Assembly (NCBI GenBank): GCA_045601245.1
Contig: JAZRZH010000009.1
Span: forward strand, 32,394 to 96,393
Source: Cacconaster sp045601245
GTDB taxonomy: Bacteria > Bacteroidota > Bacteroidia > Bacteroidales > UBA932
DNA length: 64,000 nucleotides
Direction: 5' to 3'
Shown here: positions 41,662 to 49,779 of the stretch, piece after piece
How the letters are laid out: each line of letters begins with the position of its first letter
How positions within the stretch are numbered: the stretch's first letter is position 1
Notes under the pieces: generated by a model
Told to the model about the DNA's origin: nothing
Database searches by the model: none
What the model saw: the letters and a program-made list of their open reading frames with translations, nothing else
Made by a program: the position numbers and the translations under genes

Positions 41662-42237
41662 TTACTTCTCCATACAGTCTGTAATCTTCGCCACAAGGTC
41701 GTCCAGATTGTCGCAGAAGACCAGATATCCGTGGCCCTTCTCCGTCAGGAAGCCATCCTGCAGCATCCTGTCAGCCAGGGCCCTGAGCGAATCGTAAAAG
41801 CCTTCGAAATTGAAAATGAAGATCGGCTTGTCATTGGCTCCGATCTCGCGGTCCACAAGATGGCCAGTGAGTTCGTCCAGAGTTCCCCAGGCGCCGGGCA
41901 TCACGACGCAGCAATTGCATAGCGATGACATATACTTCTTGCGCTGCGCCATATTGCGCACCTTGACCATCTCCGTCAGATCTTTGCGCATAATCTCCGA
42001 AGAATCGTTATGATGGCACTCCTCCTTGCCCAGGAAACCTGTCGGGAAGACTCCCATCACTCTGCCTCCGGCTCCCAACGCTCCGTCAGCCAGCGACTTC
42101 ATCGTGCCCACGGAAGACCCTCCGTAAACCACGGTAATATGCGCTTCGCCGAGACGGCGGCCTAGTTCGTACGCCATTTCGCAGAATACGGGCCTGTTGC
42201 CCTTGCTCGATCCCAGATAAACCGCTACTCTCTTCAT
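41662..42237 (-). CDS. LOG/TIGR00730 family Rossmann-fold protein
   Basis: 191 residues: VAVYLGSSKGNRPVFCEMAY, the nucleotide loop TVVYGGSSVGTMKSLADGAL, EMVKVRNMAQRKKYM and the signature PGAWGTLDEL (usually PGGxGTxxE). Members are nucleoside 5'-monophosphate phosphoribohydrolases (cytokinin-activating LOG in plants); the bacterial role is probably nucleotide salvage. The second Gly of the PGG motif is Ala here. Overlaps aroK by 4 bp; last gene of the rluB-era-parC-aroK unit. Confidence 0.85.
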   Translation of the reverse strand: MKRVAVYLGSSKGNRPVFCEMAYELGRRLGEAHITVVYGGSSVGTMKSLADGALGAGGRVMGVFPTGFLGKEECHHNDSSEIMRKDLTEMVKVRNMAQRKKYMSSLCNCCVVMPGAWGTLDELTGHLVDREIGANDKPIFIFNFEGFYDSLRALADRMLQDGFLTEKGHGYLVFCDNLDDLVAKITDCMEK

Positions 42238-42737
42238 CTTTCAATATCCTTTATAAATGCGGCCAGATCCGCCGCCACCCGTTCATAATCCATACTTTCC
42301 ACAGGGAATACGAAATCCGCCGCCGATTCATATGCCGGCTTGCGCCCGTCATACATCGCCTGCAGCTCCTCCCTGGTCCTGTCCTTGGCAAGAGGCCTGT
42401 CCGAATTATTGATCTCGCTCCAGATGATATCCATCGAGGTGCGGAGCCATACCGTCCTGCATCCAGCCTTCAGCAACCTGCGGTTCTCCTCGCGAAGCGG
42501 AGTCCCGCCTCCCAGGGCGAGGACCATATTGTCCTCCGATGCCAGCGCTATCTTCAAAACCTCCGTCTCGCGCTCGCGGAACGCCTCATCCCCCATCCTG
42601 CGCAGCGCCTCGCCCGCACTCATCCACGGCATTATCAGATCGTCCAGATCGACGAACTTCCAGCCGAGCAGGTTTGCCGCGGCACGGCCGAAAGTGCTCT
42701 TTCCACTGGCCATGAAGCCGATGAGGGCGACTATCAT
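42234..42737 (-). CDS. aroK: Shikimate kinase
   Basis: 167 residues. P-loop IVALIGFMASGKSTFGRAAA, the substrate Asp pair KFVDLDDLI, FRERETEVLKIAL with the shikimate-binding Arg, LALGGGTPL, and the lid Arg in SDRPLAKDRTREEL. Fifth step of the shikimate pathway for chorismate. Complete. The other shikimate gene, aroE, lies at 53.9 kb. Confidence 0.94.
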   Translation of the reverse strand: MIVALIGFMASGKSTFGRAAANLLGWKFVDLDDLIMPWMSAGEALRRMGDEAFRERETEVLKIALASEDNMVLALGGGTPLREENRRLLKAGCRTVWLRTSMDIIWSEINNSDRPLAKDRTREELQAMYDGRKPAYESAADFVFPVESMDYERVAADLAAFIKDIER

Positions 42738-42740
42738 AGC

Positions 42741-45533
42741 CTAAAAGAGTGTCAGGTCAAAAGGGTCCTTCGCAATGCCCGAATCCATACCGGTCTGCTC
42801 GCCGCCGGCAACGGGCTCATCGACGACAGACTCGGTATCCGATGCAACCGCCGGCTCAGTCCCGGACACATCCGCAGTTTCGTCCACAGGATCCTCCGGC
42901 AGCGGCCTCTCCTTGACAAGAGGTTCTATGAAGGCCACCTTGCCGACCTCAAGCGTGCTGACCTTGCGGCCTTTTGCCTTGAGACTTTTCTTGTCCACGA
43001 ATTCATCCACATCGATGGCTTCAGGCGCCTTGTCCTTGCTCTTGCCCTTGAATGTCACGAGCACCTGCGGGAAATCATCGTCGCAGATCGCCACGAACCT
43101 GGAACCCGGCTCCTCAGCAATGAAGCTGGAACCCGCCACATTGTTGTTCGGCTCGAAATTGAAACGCTTGACATAATACATCTTCACGGAGCCGTCATAA
43201 TAGAGCGCCGTGAAGAGCTTTTCGCGGTCGAACTTCTCGATTCTCTCAATTTCACCCTGATAGCGGTTCGTGAGTTCATACGAAGTGGTGTAATATGTAC
43301 CGTTCTTGCATACCACAAGGATCATATCGTCGGCCAGGAACTCTCCCAGGTATATACCGGAGCCACTGTCATTGAGACGGTTGACATCCGTATCGAACCA
43401 TATTTCCTTGCCACCCAGGGTGGAGACACCCTTCGACTTGAGGACAATGCGCTGGATGGTGTTCATCTTGGTGACGAGGTTGCCCATCGAGGCGCGGCCC
43501 TTGATCATCAGAGAAGCGAAATCGAACTCTTCGGAGAGTTTCTTGATCTTCGGCTTCGGCTTGTAATATATCTTGACGGTCTCCGCCTCACCGTTGGCAT
43601 TGGAGGTGAACCATACCACATACGAATTCTCAGTGCCCTTTGTCAAGTCATACTCCTTGTCACGGGTGATGCCGGTGATGGAGAAACGCTTTGCATAATA
43701 AGGGCCCTGCTTGCCGTCACGATAGATGACATTGTAGACATTGCGCTCGTCGTTGCGGTTGAATACGGCAACGTGGATGATGTCCTTGCCCACGAAGAGC
43801 TTGTCCTTGACTTTGGAAACCACATATTTGCCGTTCTTGAGGAAGACAATGATCTCCGCGATGTCAGAGCAGTCGCAGATGAATTCGGCATTCTCGATCT
43901 TCTTCTGGTCGAGGCCCACGAATCCATCCTCGCGGTTGGCGTAGAGTTTCGCATTGGCCGCCACGGCCTTCTCGGCCTGAATCTGCTCGAAGGTCGCTAT
44001 TTCGGTCCTGCGCGGAAATGCTGCACCGTATTTCTTCTTCAACTGCTGGAAATACCTGACGGTGTAGTCAGTCAGGTGCTCGAGATTATTCTTGACCTCC
44101 TCGATATCCGCCTCTATGCCGCGGATCTTCTCCTCGGCGGCCTTGATATCGAAGCGGGAAATCTTGCGCACCGGCTTCTCAACAAGTTTGTTGATATCCT
44201 CGGACGTGATCTCCTTGCGGAGCAGGTTCTGATACTGCTTCATGCCCTTCTCCACGTCGGCCAGCTGCTCCTCCCAGGAGGCGGCGTCATTCTCGAGGAT
44301 ATGGAACACCTTCTTCTCGAAGAATATCTTCTCGAGGGACGAATAATGCCAGTCGGCCTCCAGTTCATTGAGCTGGATATTCAACTCCTGCTCAAAGAGG
44401 TCCTTGGTGTGGAAGGCGTTGTACTTGAGAATCTCGTCGACACCCATAAAGTGCGGATGGCGGTCCATTATGACGCAGGCGTTCGGCGAGACTGCGACCT
44501 CGCAGTTCGTGAATGCGTAGAGGGCGTCTATGGTCTTGTCGGGCGATACGTCGTTCTGCAGCTGGATATTGATTTCCACCCCCTTGGAGGACATATCGTC
44601 CACCTTCTTGATCTTGATCTTGCCCTTGTCGTTGGCCTTGATGATGGAGTCGATCAGGCTCTCGGTGGTCTGGCCGTAAGGTATCTCGGTGATCGACAGG
44701 GTCTTCTTGTCCACCTTGACAATGCGGGCGCGGATCTTGATCTTGCCGCCGCGAAGGCCCCTGTTATATTTGGAGCAGTCGATAAGGCCGCCTGTCGGGA
44801 AATCAGGATAGAGTTCAAAATCCTTCCCGCGCAGAGCGGCGATGCTGGCATCCAGAAGTTCGTTGAAATTATGAGGAAGAATCTTCACCGCGAGTCCCAC
44901 GGCAATGCCGTCGGTGCCCTGGGCGAGCAGAAGTGGGAATTTCATTGGAAGGACGACAGGCTCCATGTTGGTACCGTCATACGAAGGCACCCACTCGGTG
45001 ATCTTCTTGTTGAAGGCCACGTCGAGGGCGAACTTGCTGAGCCTTGCCTCAATGTATCTGGAAGCGGCTGCGGCGTCACCGGTGAAGATATTGCCCCAGT
45101 TGCCCTGACAGTCGATGAGATAATCCTTCTGACCGAGACCGACCAGCGCATCCTTGATGGATGCGTCGCCGTGAGGGTGATACTTCATCGTATCGCCCAC
45201 GATTCCGGCAACTTTGTGGTAGTGCCCGTCATCGACCTTGTACATCGCGTGCAGGATCCTGCGCTGCACAGGCTTGAGACCGTCCTCTATATGAGGCACG
45301 GCACGGTCGAGAATCACATAGGACGCATAGTCAAGGAACCAGTCCTTGTACATTCCCGAGAGTTTGTACTTGTTCTCGCCTTCTGCTACAAGTTTGTCGT
45401 ATTTGTCAGTATCGGCAGCATTGAGATCATCATCATCCAGGATTTCACCGACCTCTTCCTCAACATCCTCCGGAGCTGATTCGAGCTCTTCGTCCTGAAC
45501 GTCATCGTACCCTTCCAAATCTTCCTTTTTCAT
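42741..45533 (-). CDS. parC: DNA topoisomerase IV subunit A (ParC)
   Basis: 930 residues. An acidic leader is followed by the breakage-reunion core: KDWFLDYASYVILDRAVPHI, DGLKPVQRRILHAMYKVDDG, KYHPHGDASIKDALVGLGQ and the catalytic Tyr in GDAAAASRYIEARLSKF. The C-terminal half contains beta-pinwheel blades, and the tail is acidic. Annotated as ParC rather than GyrA because the pinwheel lacks an evident GyrA-box (QRRGGKG) and the N-terminus is extended, as in Bacteroidota ParC. The partner parE is not in the window. Confidence 0.88.
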   Translation of the reverse strand: MKKEDLEGYDDVQDEELESAPEDVEEEVGEILDDDDLNAADTDKYDKLVAEGENKYKLSGMYKDWFLDYASYVILDRAVPHIEDGLKPVQRRILHAMYKVDDGHYHKVAGIVGDTMKYHPHGDASIKDALVGLGQKDYLIDCQGNWGNIFTGDAAAASRYIEARLSKFALDVAFNKKITEWVPSYDGTNMEPVVLPMKFPLLLAQGTDGIAVGLAVKILPHNFNELLDASIAALRGKDFELYPDFPTGGLIDCSKYNRGLRGGKIKIRARIVKVDKKTLSITEIPYGQTTESLIDSIIKANDKGKIKIKKVDDMSSKGVEINIQLQNDVSPDKTIDALYAFTNCEVAVSPNACVIMDRHPHFMGVDEILKYNAFHTKDLFEQELNIQLNELEADWHYSSLEKIFFEKKVFHILENDAASWEEQLADVEKGMKQYQNLLRKEITSEDINKLVEKPVRKISRFDIKAAEEKIRGIEADIEEVKNNLEHLTDYTVRYFQQLKKKYGAAFPRRTEIATFEQIQAEKAVAANAKLYANREDGFVGLDQKKIENAEFICDCSDIAEIIVFLKNGKYVVSKVKDKLFVGKDIIHVAVFNRNDERNVYNVIYRDGKQGPYYAKRFSITGITRDKEYDLTKGTENSYVVWFTSNANGEAETVKIYYKPKPKIKKLSEEFDFASLMIKGRASMGNLVTKMNTIQRIVLKSKGVSTLGGKEIWFDTDVNRLNDSGSGIYLGEFLADDMILVVCKNGTYYTTSYELTNRYQGEIERIEKFDREKLFTALYYDGSVKMYYVKRFNFEPNNNVAGSSFIAEEPGSRFVAICDDDFPQVLVTFKGKSKDKAPEAIDVDEFVDKKSLKAKGRKVSTLEVGKVAFIEPLVKERPLPEDPVDETADVSGTEPAVASDTESVVDEPVAGGEQTGMDSGIAKDPFDLTLF

Positions 45534-45552
45534 AATGTTGTCTTAATTGTTA

Positions 45553-46467
45553 TTAATCAAGTATATAACCGAATCTCTTCAGTTTCCGGCCATCTTCGCG
45601 CCAGTTCGGTTCCACCTTAACATATGTCTCGAGGAACACTTTCTTCTCGAAAAACGACTCCATATCGATGCGTGCTTCAGTTGCGACCTTCTTGAGGGCC
45701 TTGCCCTGATGGCCGATGATGATGCCCTTCTGAGAATCGCGCATCACGTTGATGACGGCACGGATGTCATATCTCTCCTCCCCTTCCTTGAACTCCTCTA
45801 TCACGACTTCCGTGCAGTATGGGATCTCCTTGGAATAATTGAGCAGAATCTTCTCGCGGATGATCTCCGAAGCGAAGAACCGCATACTCTTGTCGGTGAA
45901 CTGCTCCTTGTCATACCACGGAGGGCTGACTGGTAGCAGATCCACAATCCTGTCGAAAAGGTTGTCAAGGTTGAAGCGTTCCAGTGCCGATACCGGAATG
46001 ATCTCCGCCTTCGGCACGAGGGCCTTCCACTCTTCCATCATTGACAGGACCTTGGTCTGGTCACTGATATCTATCTTGTTGAGCACCACGAGTACCGGGC
46101 ATTCGAGGCGGTTCAGGCTCTCGACATACTCGATGTTCTTGTCCTTCTTCTCGATGACATCGGTCACGTAGACGATGATGTCAGCATCGCCGATAGCCAC
46201 CTGTACGAAGTCCATCATACTCTCCTGAAGCCTGTAGCTCGGCTTGAGGATACCCGGGGTATCGGAATAGACAATCTGATAGTCCTCGCCGTTGACGATA
46301 CCCATTATGCGGTGTCGGGTGGTCTGCGCCTTGGACGTGACAATGGAAAGTTTCTCACCCACGAGGGCGTTCATCAGCGTGGATTTGCCGACATTCGGGT
46401 TGCCGATGATGTTGACGAATCCGGCACGGTGCTGACGTTTCGGGGCCTTTTCGCTGTTCTGTTCCAT
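45553..46467 (-). CDS. era: GTPase Era
   Basis: 304 residues. G1 in GFVNIIGNPNVGKSTLMNAL, G2/G3 in TTRHRIMGIV and YSDTPGILKPSYRL, G4 in VVLNKIDI, then a KH domain with RAVINVMRDSQKGIIIGHQG and LKKVATEARIDMESFFEKKV. Binds 16S rRNA and helps 30S assembly. It follows rluB by 3 bp and precedes parC by 19 bp. Confidence 0.97.
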   Translation of the reverse strand: MEQNSEKAPKRQHRAGFVNIIGNPNVGKSTLMNALVGEKLSIVTSKAQTTRHRIMGIVNGEDYQIVYSDTPGILKPSYRLQESMMDFVQVAIGDADIIVYVTDVIEKKDKNIEYVESLNRLECPVLVVLNKIDISDQTKVLSMMEEWKALVPKAEIIPVSALERFNLDNLFDRIVDLLPVSPPWYDKEQFTDKSMRFFASEIIREKILLNYSKEIPYCTEVVIEEFKEGEERYDIRAVINVMRDSQKGIIIGHQGKALKKVATEARIDMESFFEKKVFLETYVKVEPNWREDGRKLKRFGYILD

Positions 46468-46470
46468 AGA

Positions 46471-47817
46471 CTATTCGAATGAGCCCATCCTGAGCTTGTT
46501 GACTTCAGCATCGGTCAGGAAACGCCATTCACCACGCTTGAGAGCCTTCTTGGTAAGGCCGGCGAAATAAACGCGGTCGAGTTTCTTGACATTGTATCCG
46601 AAATATTCGAAAATGCGGCGGACGATGCGGTTGCGGCCGGAATGGATCTCGATTCCAACCTGTGTCAGATCATCATCCACGTATGAAAGCGCGTCTGCGT
46701 GTATCTCGCCGTCCTCGAGTTCGATGCCTTCGAGAATCTTGTCGAAATCATCCTTCTTGAGGTTTGTGTCGAGATGTACGTGGTATATCTTGCGGGCGCC
46801 ATATGCCGGATGGGTGAGCTTCTCTGTGAGTTCGCCGTCATTGGTGAACATCAGCACGCCGGTGGTGGCCTTGTCGAGGCGTCCTACGGGATATATGCGC
46901 TGAGGGCATTGGGTCGCTGAAATGAGGTCCATCACAGTCTTCTCGGCGTGAGGGTCGGAAAGAGTAGTGACATAGTCCTTCGGCTTGTTCATCACGAGAT
47001 ACACCTTGGTCTCGCCCTTGAGTCGCTGGCCGTTGAAGCGTACGTCATCGTCATAGCGCACCTTGGCGCCGAGTTCGGTGACGTGCTCACCGTTGACGGT
47101 TACAAGGCCCGTCTGAATATACTCGTCAGCCTCTCTTCTGGAGCATACACCGGAATTGGCGATGAACTTATTGAGCCTTACATATTCCTGAGTCTCGGGA
47201 CGGGCGACTTTTGCAGGAGCCTGCTTTTTCACCGTGCGTGGCTTCCTTGCCGCCGGAGCCGCGTTCTCCTTGTATGACGGCTTTTCCCTATATGCCGGCT
47301 TCTCCCTGTAGACAACCTTGTCCGAATCCAGACGCTTTGCATAAGTGCGCTTTGCAGGCTTCTCGCCGTATGACGGCTTATCTGAATCTGTACGCTTTGT
47401 ATATGAGCGTTTTACCGGCTTATCCGAATCGGTGCGCCTGGTATAGGCACGCTTTGCTGGCTTCTCGACAAAACTACGCTTCTCGCCGTATGACGGCTTA
47501 TCTGAATCAGTGCGTTTGGTATAAGCACGTTTAGCAGGATTGTCAGAATCTGCGCGCTTGGTGTAGGTACGCTTAGCTGGCTTGTCCGAATCCGTGCGTC
47601 TGGTATAGGAGCGCTTTGCAGGCTTCTCTGATGAATAGCTGCGCGGAGCCTTTGTCTCCGATGCGGATTCCCCGGATTCACGACGTCTGTACGGACGCTT
47701 TGCCGGTCTGTCTTCCGATGATTCCGCGCTGAATTTGCGCGCGGTGGTTCTCCTTGCCCTCACGGGCTTGTCGCCGCTGCCTGTCGCAGGTTTGCGACGA
47801 CCGTAATTTTTTTCCAT
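46471..47817 (-). CDS. rluB: Pseudouridine synthase (RluB/RsuA family) with repetitive basic N-terminal extension
   Basis: 448 residues. Residues 1-205 are a Lys/Arg/Ser-rich extension built of ~15-residue repeats such as TDSDKPAKRSYTRR, encoded by near-identical ~45-bp DNA units. Then comes an S4 RNA-binding domain (VRLNKFIANSGVCSRREADE) and the synthase domain with the catalytic Asp in IYPVGRLDKATTGVLMFTND. The core matches RluB/RsuA-type enzymes that modify 23S or 16S rRNA. The extension is probably disordered and RNA-binding; its repeat number may vary. First gene of the minus-strand unit, with its own promoter. Confidence 0.9.
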   Translation of the reverse strand: MEKNYGRRKPATGSGDKPVRARRTTARKFSAESSEDRPAKRPYRRRESGESASETKAPRSYSSEKPAKRSYTRRTDSDKPAKRTYTKRADSDNPAKRAYTKRTDSDKPSYGEKRSFVEKPAKRAYTRRTDSDKPVKRSYTKRTDSDKPSYGEKPAKRTYAKRLDSDKVVYREKPAYREKPSYKENAAPAARKPRTVKKQAPAKVARPETQEYVRLNKFIANSGVCSRREADEYIQTGLVTVNGEHVTELGAKVRYDDDVRFNGQRLKGETKVYLVMNKPKDYVTTLSDPHAEKTVMDLISATQCPQRIYPVGRLDKATTGVLMFTNDGELTEKLTHPAYGARKIYHVHLDTNLKKDDFDKILEGIELEDGEIHADALSYVDDDLTQVGIEIHSGRNRIVRRIFEYFGYNVKKLDRVYFAGLTKKALKRGEWRFLTDAEVNKLRMGSFE

Positions 47818-47841
47818 AAAAAATATCTGTATTTAACCGAG

Positions 47842-47849
47842 CAAAGGTA
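47842..47849 (-). promoter_or_regulatory. Promoter -7 element of the rluB-era-parC unit
   Basis: TACCTTTG on the minus strand, 24 bp before the rluB ATG. Confidence 0.6.
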
Positions 47850-47870
47850 CAACTTTCCAAATAATTTTCC

Positions 47871-47878
47871 TATTTTTG
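47871..47878 (+). promoter_or_regulatory. Promoter -7 element of the ABC permease gene
   Basis: TATTTTTG (TAnnTTTG) on the plus strand, back to back with the rluB promoter. Confidence 0.5.
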
Positions 47879-47907
47879 ACCTGTTCTAAAAAATGGAGGA
47901 TTTGTGT

Positions 47908-49068
47908 ATGGGAGATATACTTGGAACATCTTTGGCCGCCATCAGGGCCAACAGGTTGAGGTCGGTTCTGACCATCCTTATCATCGCCGTCGGAATAATG
48001 TCGCTCGTAGGCATCCAGACCGCACTCGAAGTCATTGGGCGCGAACTTGATTCGAGTTTCGGACGGATGGGCGCATCTGCACTGACAATATCGCAGGCAG
48101 ATGACGGACCGCCGGTCACATTCGCCCAGGCTGGTAGTCTCTGCAAGGAAATATGCGGCGGCACTGCCGGAATGAGTGCAATCGTTTCGCCCATTGCACA
48201 AGTCCGATCTGACAATGAAGTGTCAGATCCGGCTGTAACAATCATCGCGGCGGATGACAAGTGGCTGGAATGCAGCGGCAACCACATCTCGGAAGGACGC
48301 AATTTCTCATCATCGGAAACATCCGGCCACACATCGGTCTGTCTCATCGGGAATACTCTGTGCAGAAAATTATTCCCCGAAGGTGGTGCTGTCGGAGAAA
48401 GCATATCGACAGGAAGTGGAAGATACCGGATAGTCGGAACCATATCAAAACGTGGAGCCGCATTCGGTCAGGGTTCGGACTATAGCCTCGTAATCCCGGC
48501 AGGATGCCAGGGAAGTGTACGGGACGGCTATTCCGTCACAATATTGCCGGGAGCGGGATATGACCCGGAATCGGCAGGGAGGCTCATGCGGCGCATAAGA
48601 AGGCTGGAGCCCGGAGCGGACGATGATTTCACGATAAGGGGCTGCGATATGGTGGAAGAAATGCTCGGCGCCATCAGTGGAAAGCTCTCCTCCGGCGCCC
48701 TGGTGATAGGCATTATCACCCTGCTGGGGGCGGCAGTGGGTCTGATGAACATAATGCTCGTATCGGTAAAAGAGCGACGGAGTGAAATCGGACTGCGCAA
48801 GGCAGTAGGAGCCAGCAACAGAAGCATCGCGCTGCAATTTCTGGCAGAAGCAGCGCTTATCAGCCTGACAGGAGGCATCATCGGCATAACCGCCGGAGTC
48901 CTCGGAGGCAATATCACCGCACTGATTATGGACGGGGCCTTCTCTATGCCTTGGAAATGGATAGCGGTCGCGCTGGCACTGAGTGCCGCAACGGGACTGC
49001 TTTCCGGATGGATCCCAGCCCACAGGGCCGCTGCGCTGAATCCGGTAAATTCGTTGCAGCACGAGTAA
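47908..49068 (+). CDS. MacB/FtsX-type ABC transporter permease
   Basis: 386 residues from ATG 47908 (MGDILGTSLAAIRANRLRSV). That ATG lies eight bases after GGAGG; an earlier in-frame ATG at 47893 is the alternative. One N-terminal helix (LTILIIAVGIMSLVGIQTAL), a periplasmic MacB core domain, then three C-terminal FtsX helices with the coupling stretch LVSVKERRSEIGLRKAVGAS. It should work with an ATPase that exports peptides or lipoproteins; no ATP-binding gene is adjacent. The 3' end runs into a repeat block, so the last residues could derive from it. Confidence 0.85.
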   Translation: MGDILGTSLAAIRANRLRSVLTILIIAVGIMSLVGIQTALEVIGRELDSSFGRMGASALTISQADDGPPVTFAQAGSLCKEICGGTAGMSAIVSPIAQVRSDNEVSDPAVTIIAADDKWLECSGNHISEGRNFSSSETSGHTSVCLIGNTLCRKLFPEGGAVGESISTGSGRYRIVGTISKRGAAFGQGSDYSLVIPAGCQGSVRDGYSVTILPGAGYDPESAGRLMRRIRRLEPGADDDFTIRGCDMVEEMLGAISGKLSSGALVIGIITLLGAAVGLMNIMLVSVKERRSEIGLRKAVGASNRSIALQFLAEAALISLTGGIIGITAGVLGGNITALIMDGAFSMPWKWIAVALALSAATGLLSGWIPAHRAAALNPVNSLQHE

Positions 49069-49077
49069 AAGACGCAC

Positions 49078-49138
49078 TGCCATGCAACTGACGTCCCGCT
49101 CGAAACAACCTTCTCCCAAGCCCCAGCCTCTTCCACCT
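49078..49138 (+). repeat. Partial family B repeat (3' part only)
   Basis: GCCATGCAACTGACG and the following ~50 bp align with 37878-37940, including CCTC..AAGCCC. The 5' arm is absent, because the permease gene ends just before. A truncated copy joined directly to the hairpin array, in the same order as at 37.9 kb. Confidence 0.65.
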
Positions 49139-49408
49139 CAAGCCCGGCGCCGGGATGACCCAACAGGTCGATGACTCTTGATGCCGCGATGCTTTTTGAT
49201 TATGGATGTCATGACGGATAAAAAAACAGCAAAAGTTGCGAGTCGTGGCATCAAATTGGCAGATATGAGAGGATTCCTTGTCATGAATCGCAAATAACGG
49301 CAGAAAATGTCGATTCGTGGCAAAAGCATATCAGCATATATCGTTGGATGTGCCGCCATTATGCGATGGACCACCATCATGCGAATCCGCCATTGATCAC
49401 CTCTGTCC
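49139..49408. repeat. 72-bp periodic array, divergent block 2a
   Basis: Units at 49139, 49210 and 49282 (spacing 71 and 72 bp). The last two share TCATGA and a later TCGTGGCA, also about 72 bp apart, but otherwise differ from the CACCCA type. Two more weak units fill the space to 49408, with CCGCCATTATGCGA near 49350 recalling a family B arm. Confidence 0.55.
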
Positions 49409-49770
49409 CCAGCCCGCCGCGATTGAGTCAGCTTGGGTAACAAGGGACAGCCCCGATGCCATTTGAGAGGGGTCAGCGGCACCCAAGGCCCTGAATCAAG
49501 GCTTTGGTGCAGGCGATGTGCCCTGGAGCGACTTCTAGCGAGGGCCGTTGGAACCCAAAATCTAAATATCGTGGTTGGGAAACAATAACGGCCAACAGAA
49601 GGTACTCTAGCAAAGGCGTCTGTCACCAAAAGCCAAATTTTTCAGGCTTGAGAAACAGGGACAGCCCTAAGAAAGCGTTCTGGCGATTGTTGCCGGAATC
49701 CAAGACCAATTTGAGGCTTGCGTGCCAAGAATTGGCCGCGGAGTATTCTCTGGTGACGTATCCTGAAACC
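49409..49770. repeat. 72-bp periodic hairpin array, block 2b (duplicate of 37941)
   Basis: Units at 49409, 49481, 49553, 49625 and about 49698. The first ~212 bp match 37943-38155 at an offset of 11,468 bp with about eight mismatches. Some substitutions fall inside stems (GCACCCAAG here, GCACCAAAG there). Ends just before the recJ stop codon. Confidence 0.85.
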
Positions 49771-49779
49771 CGCCGCGGT

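Noticed and set aside
43773..45479. 568-codon open frame on the plus strand
   Set aside because: Exactly antisense to parC, with a Leu/Val/Asp/Gly-biased composition typical of a mirror frame of a codon-biased gene. Similar mirrors over secA (17585-18637) and moxR (35506-36534) were dropped for the same reason.
49138..49629. 163-codon minus-strand frame with 24-residue repeats (WVP...)
   Set aside because: Its periodicity follows from the 72-bp DNA unit, the units are hairpins, and it has no promoter, conserved start or recognisable fold. The frames at 37408-37704 and 37940-38233 were rejected likewise.
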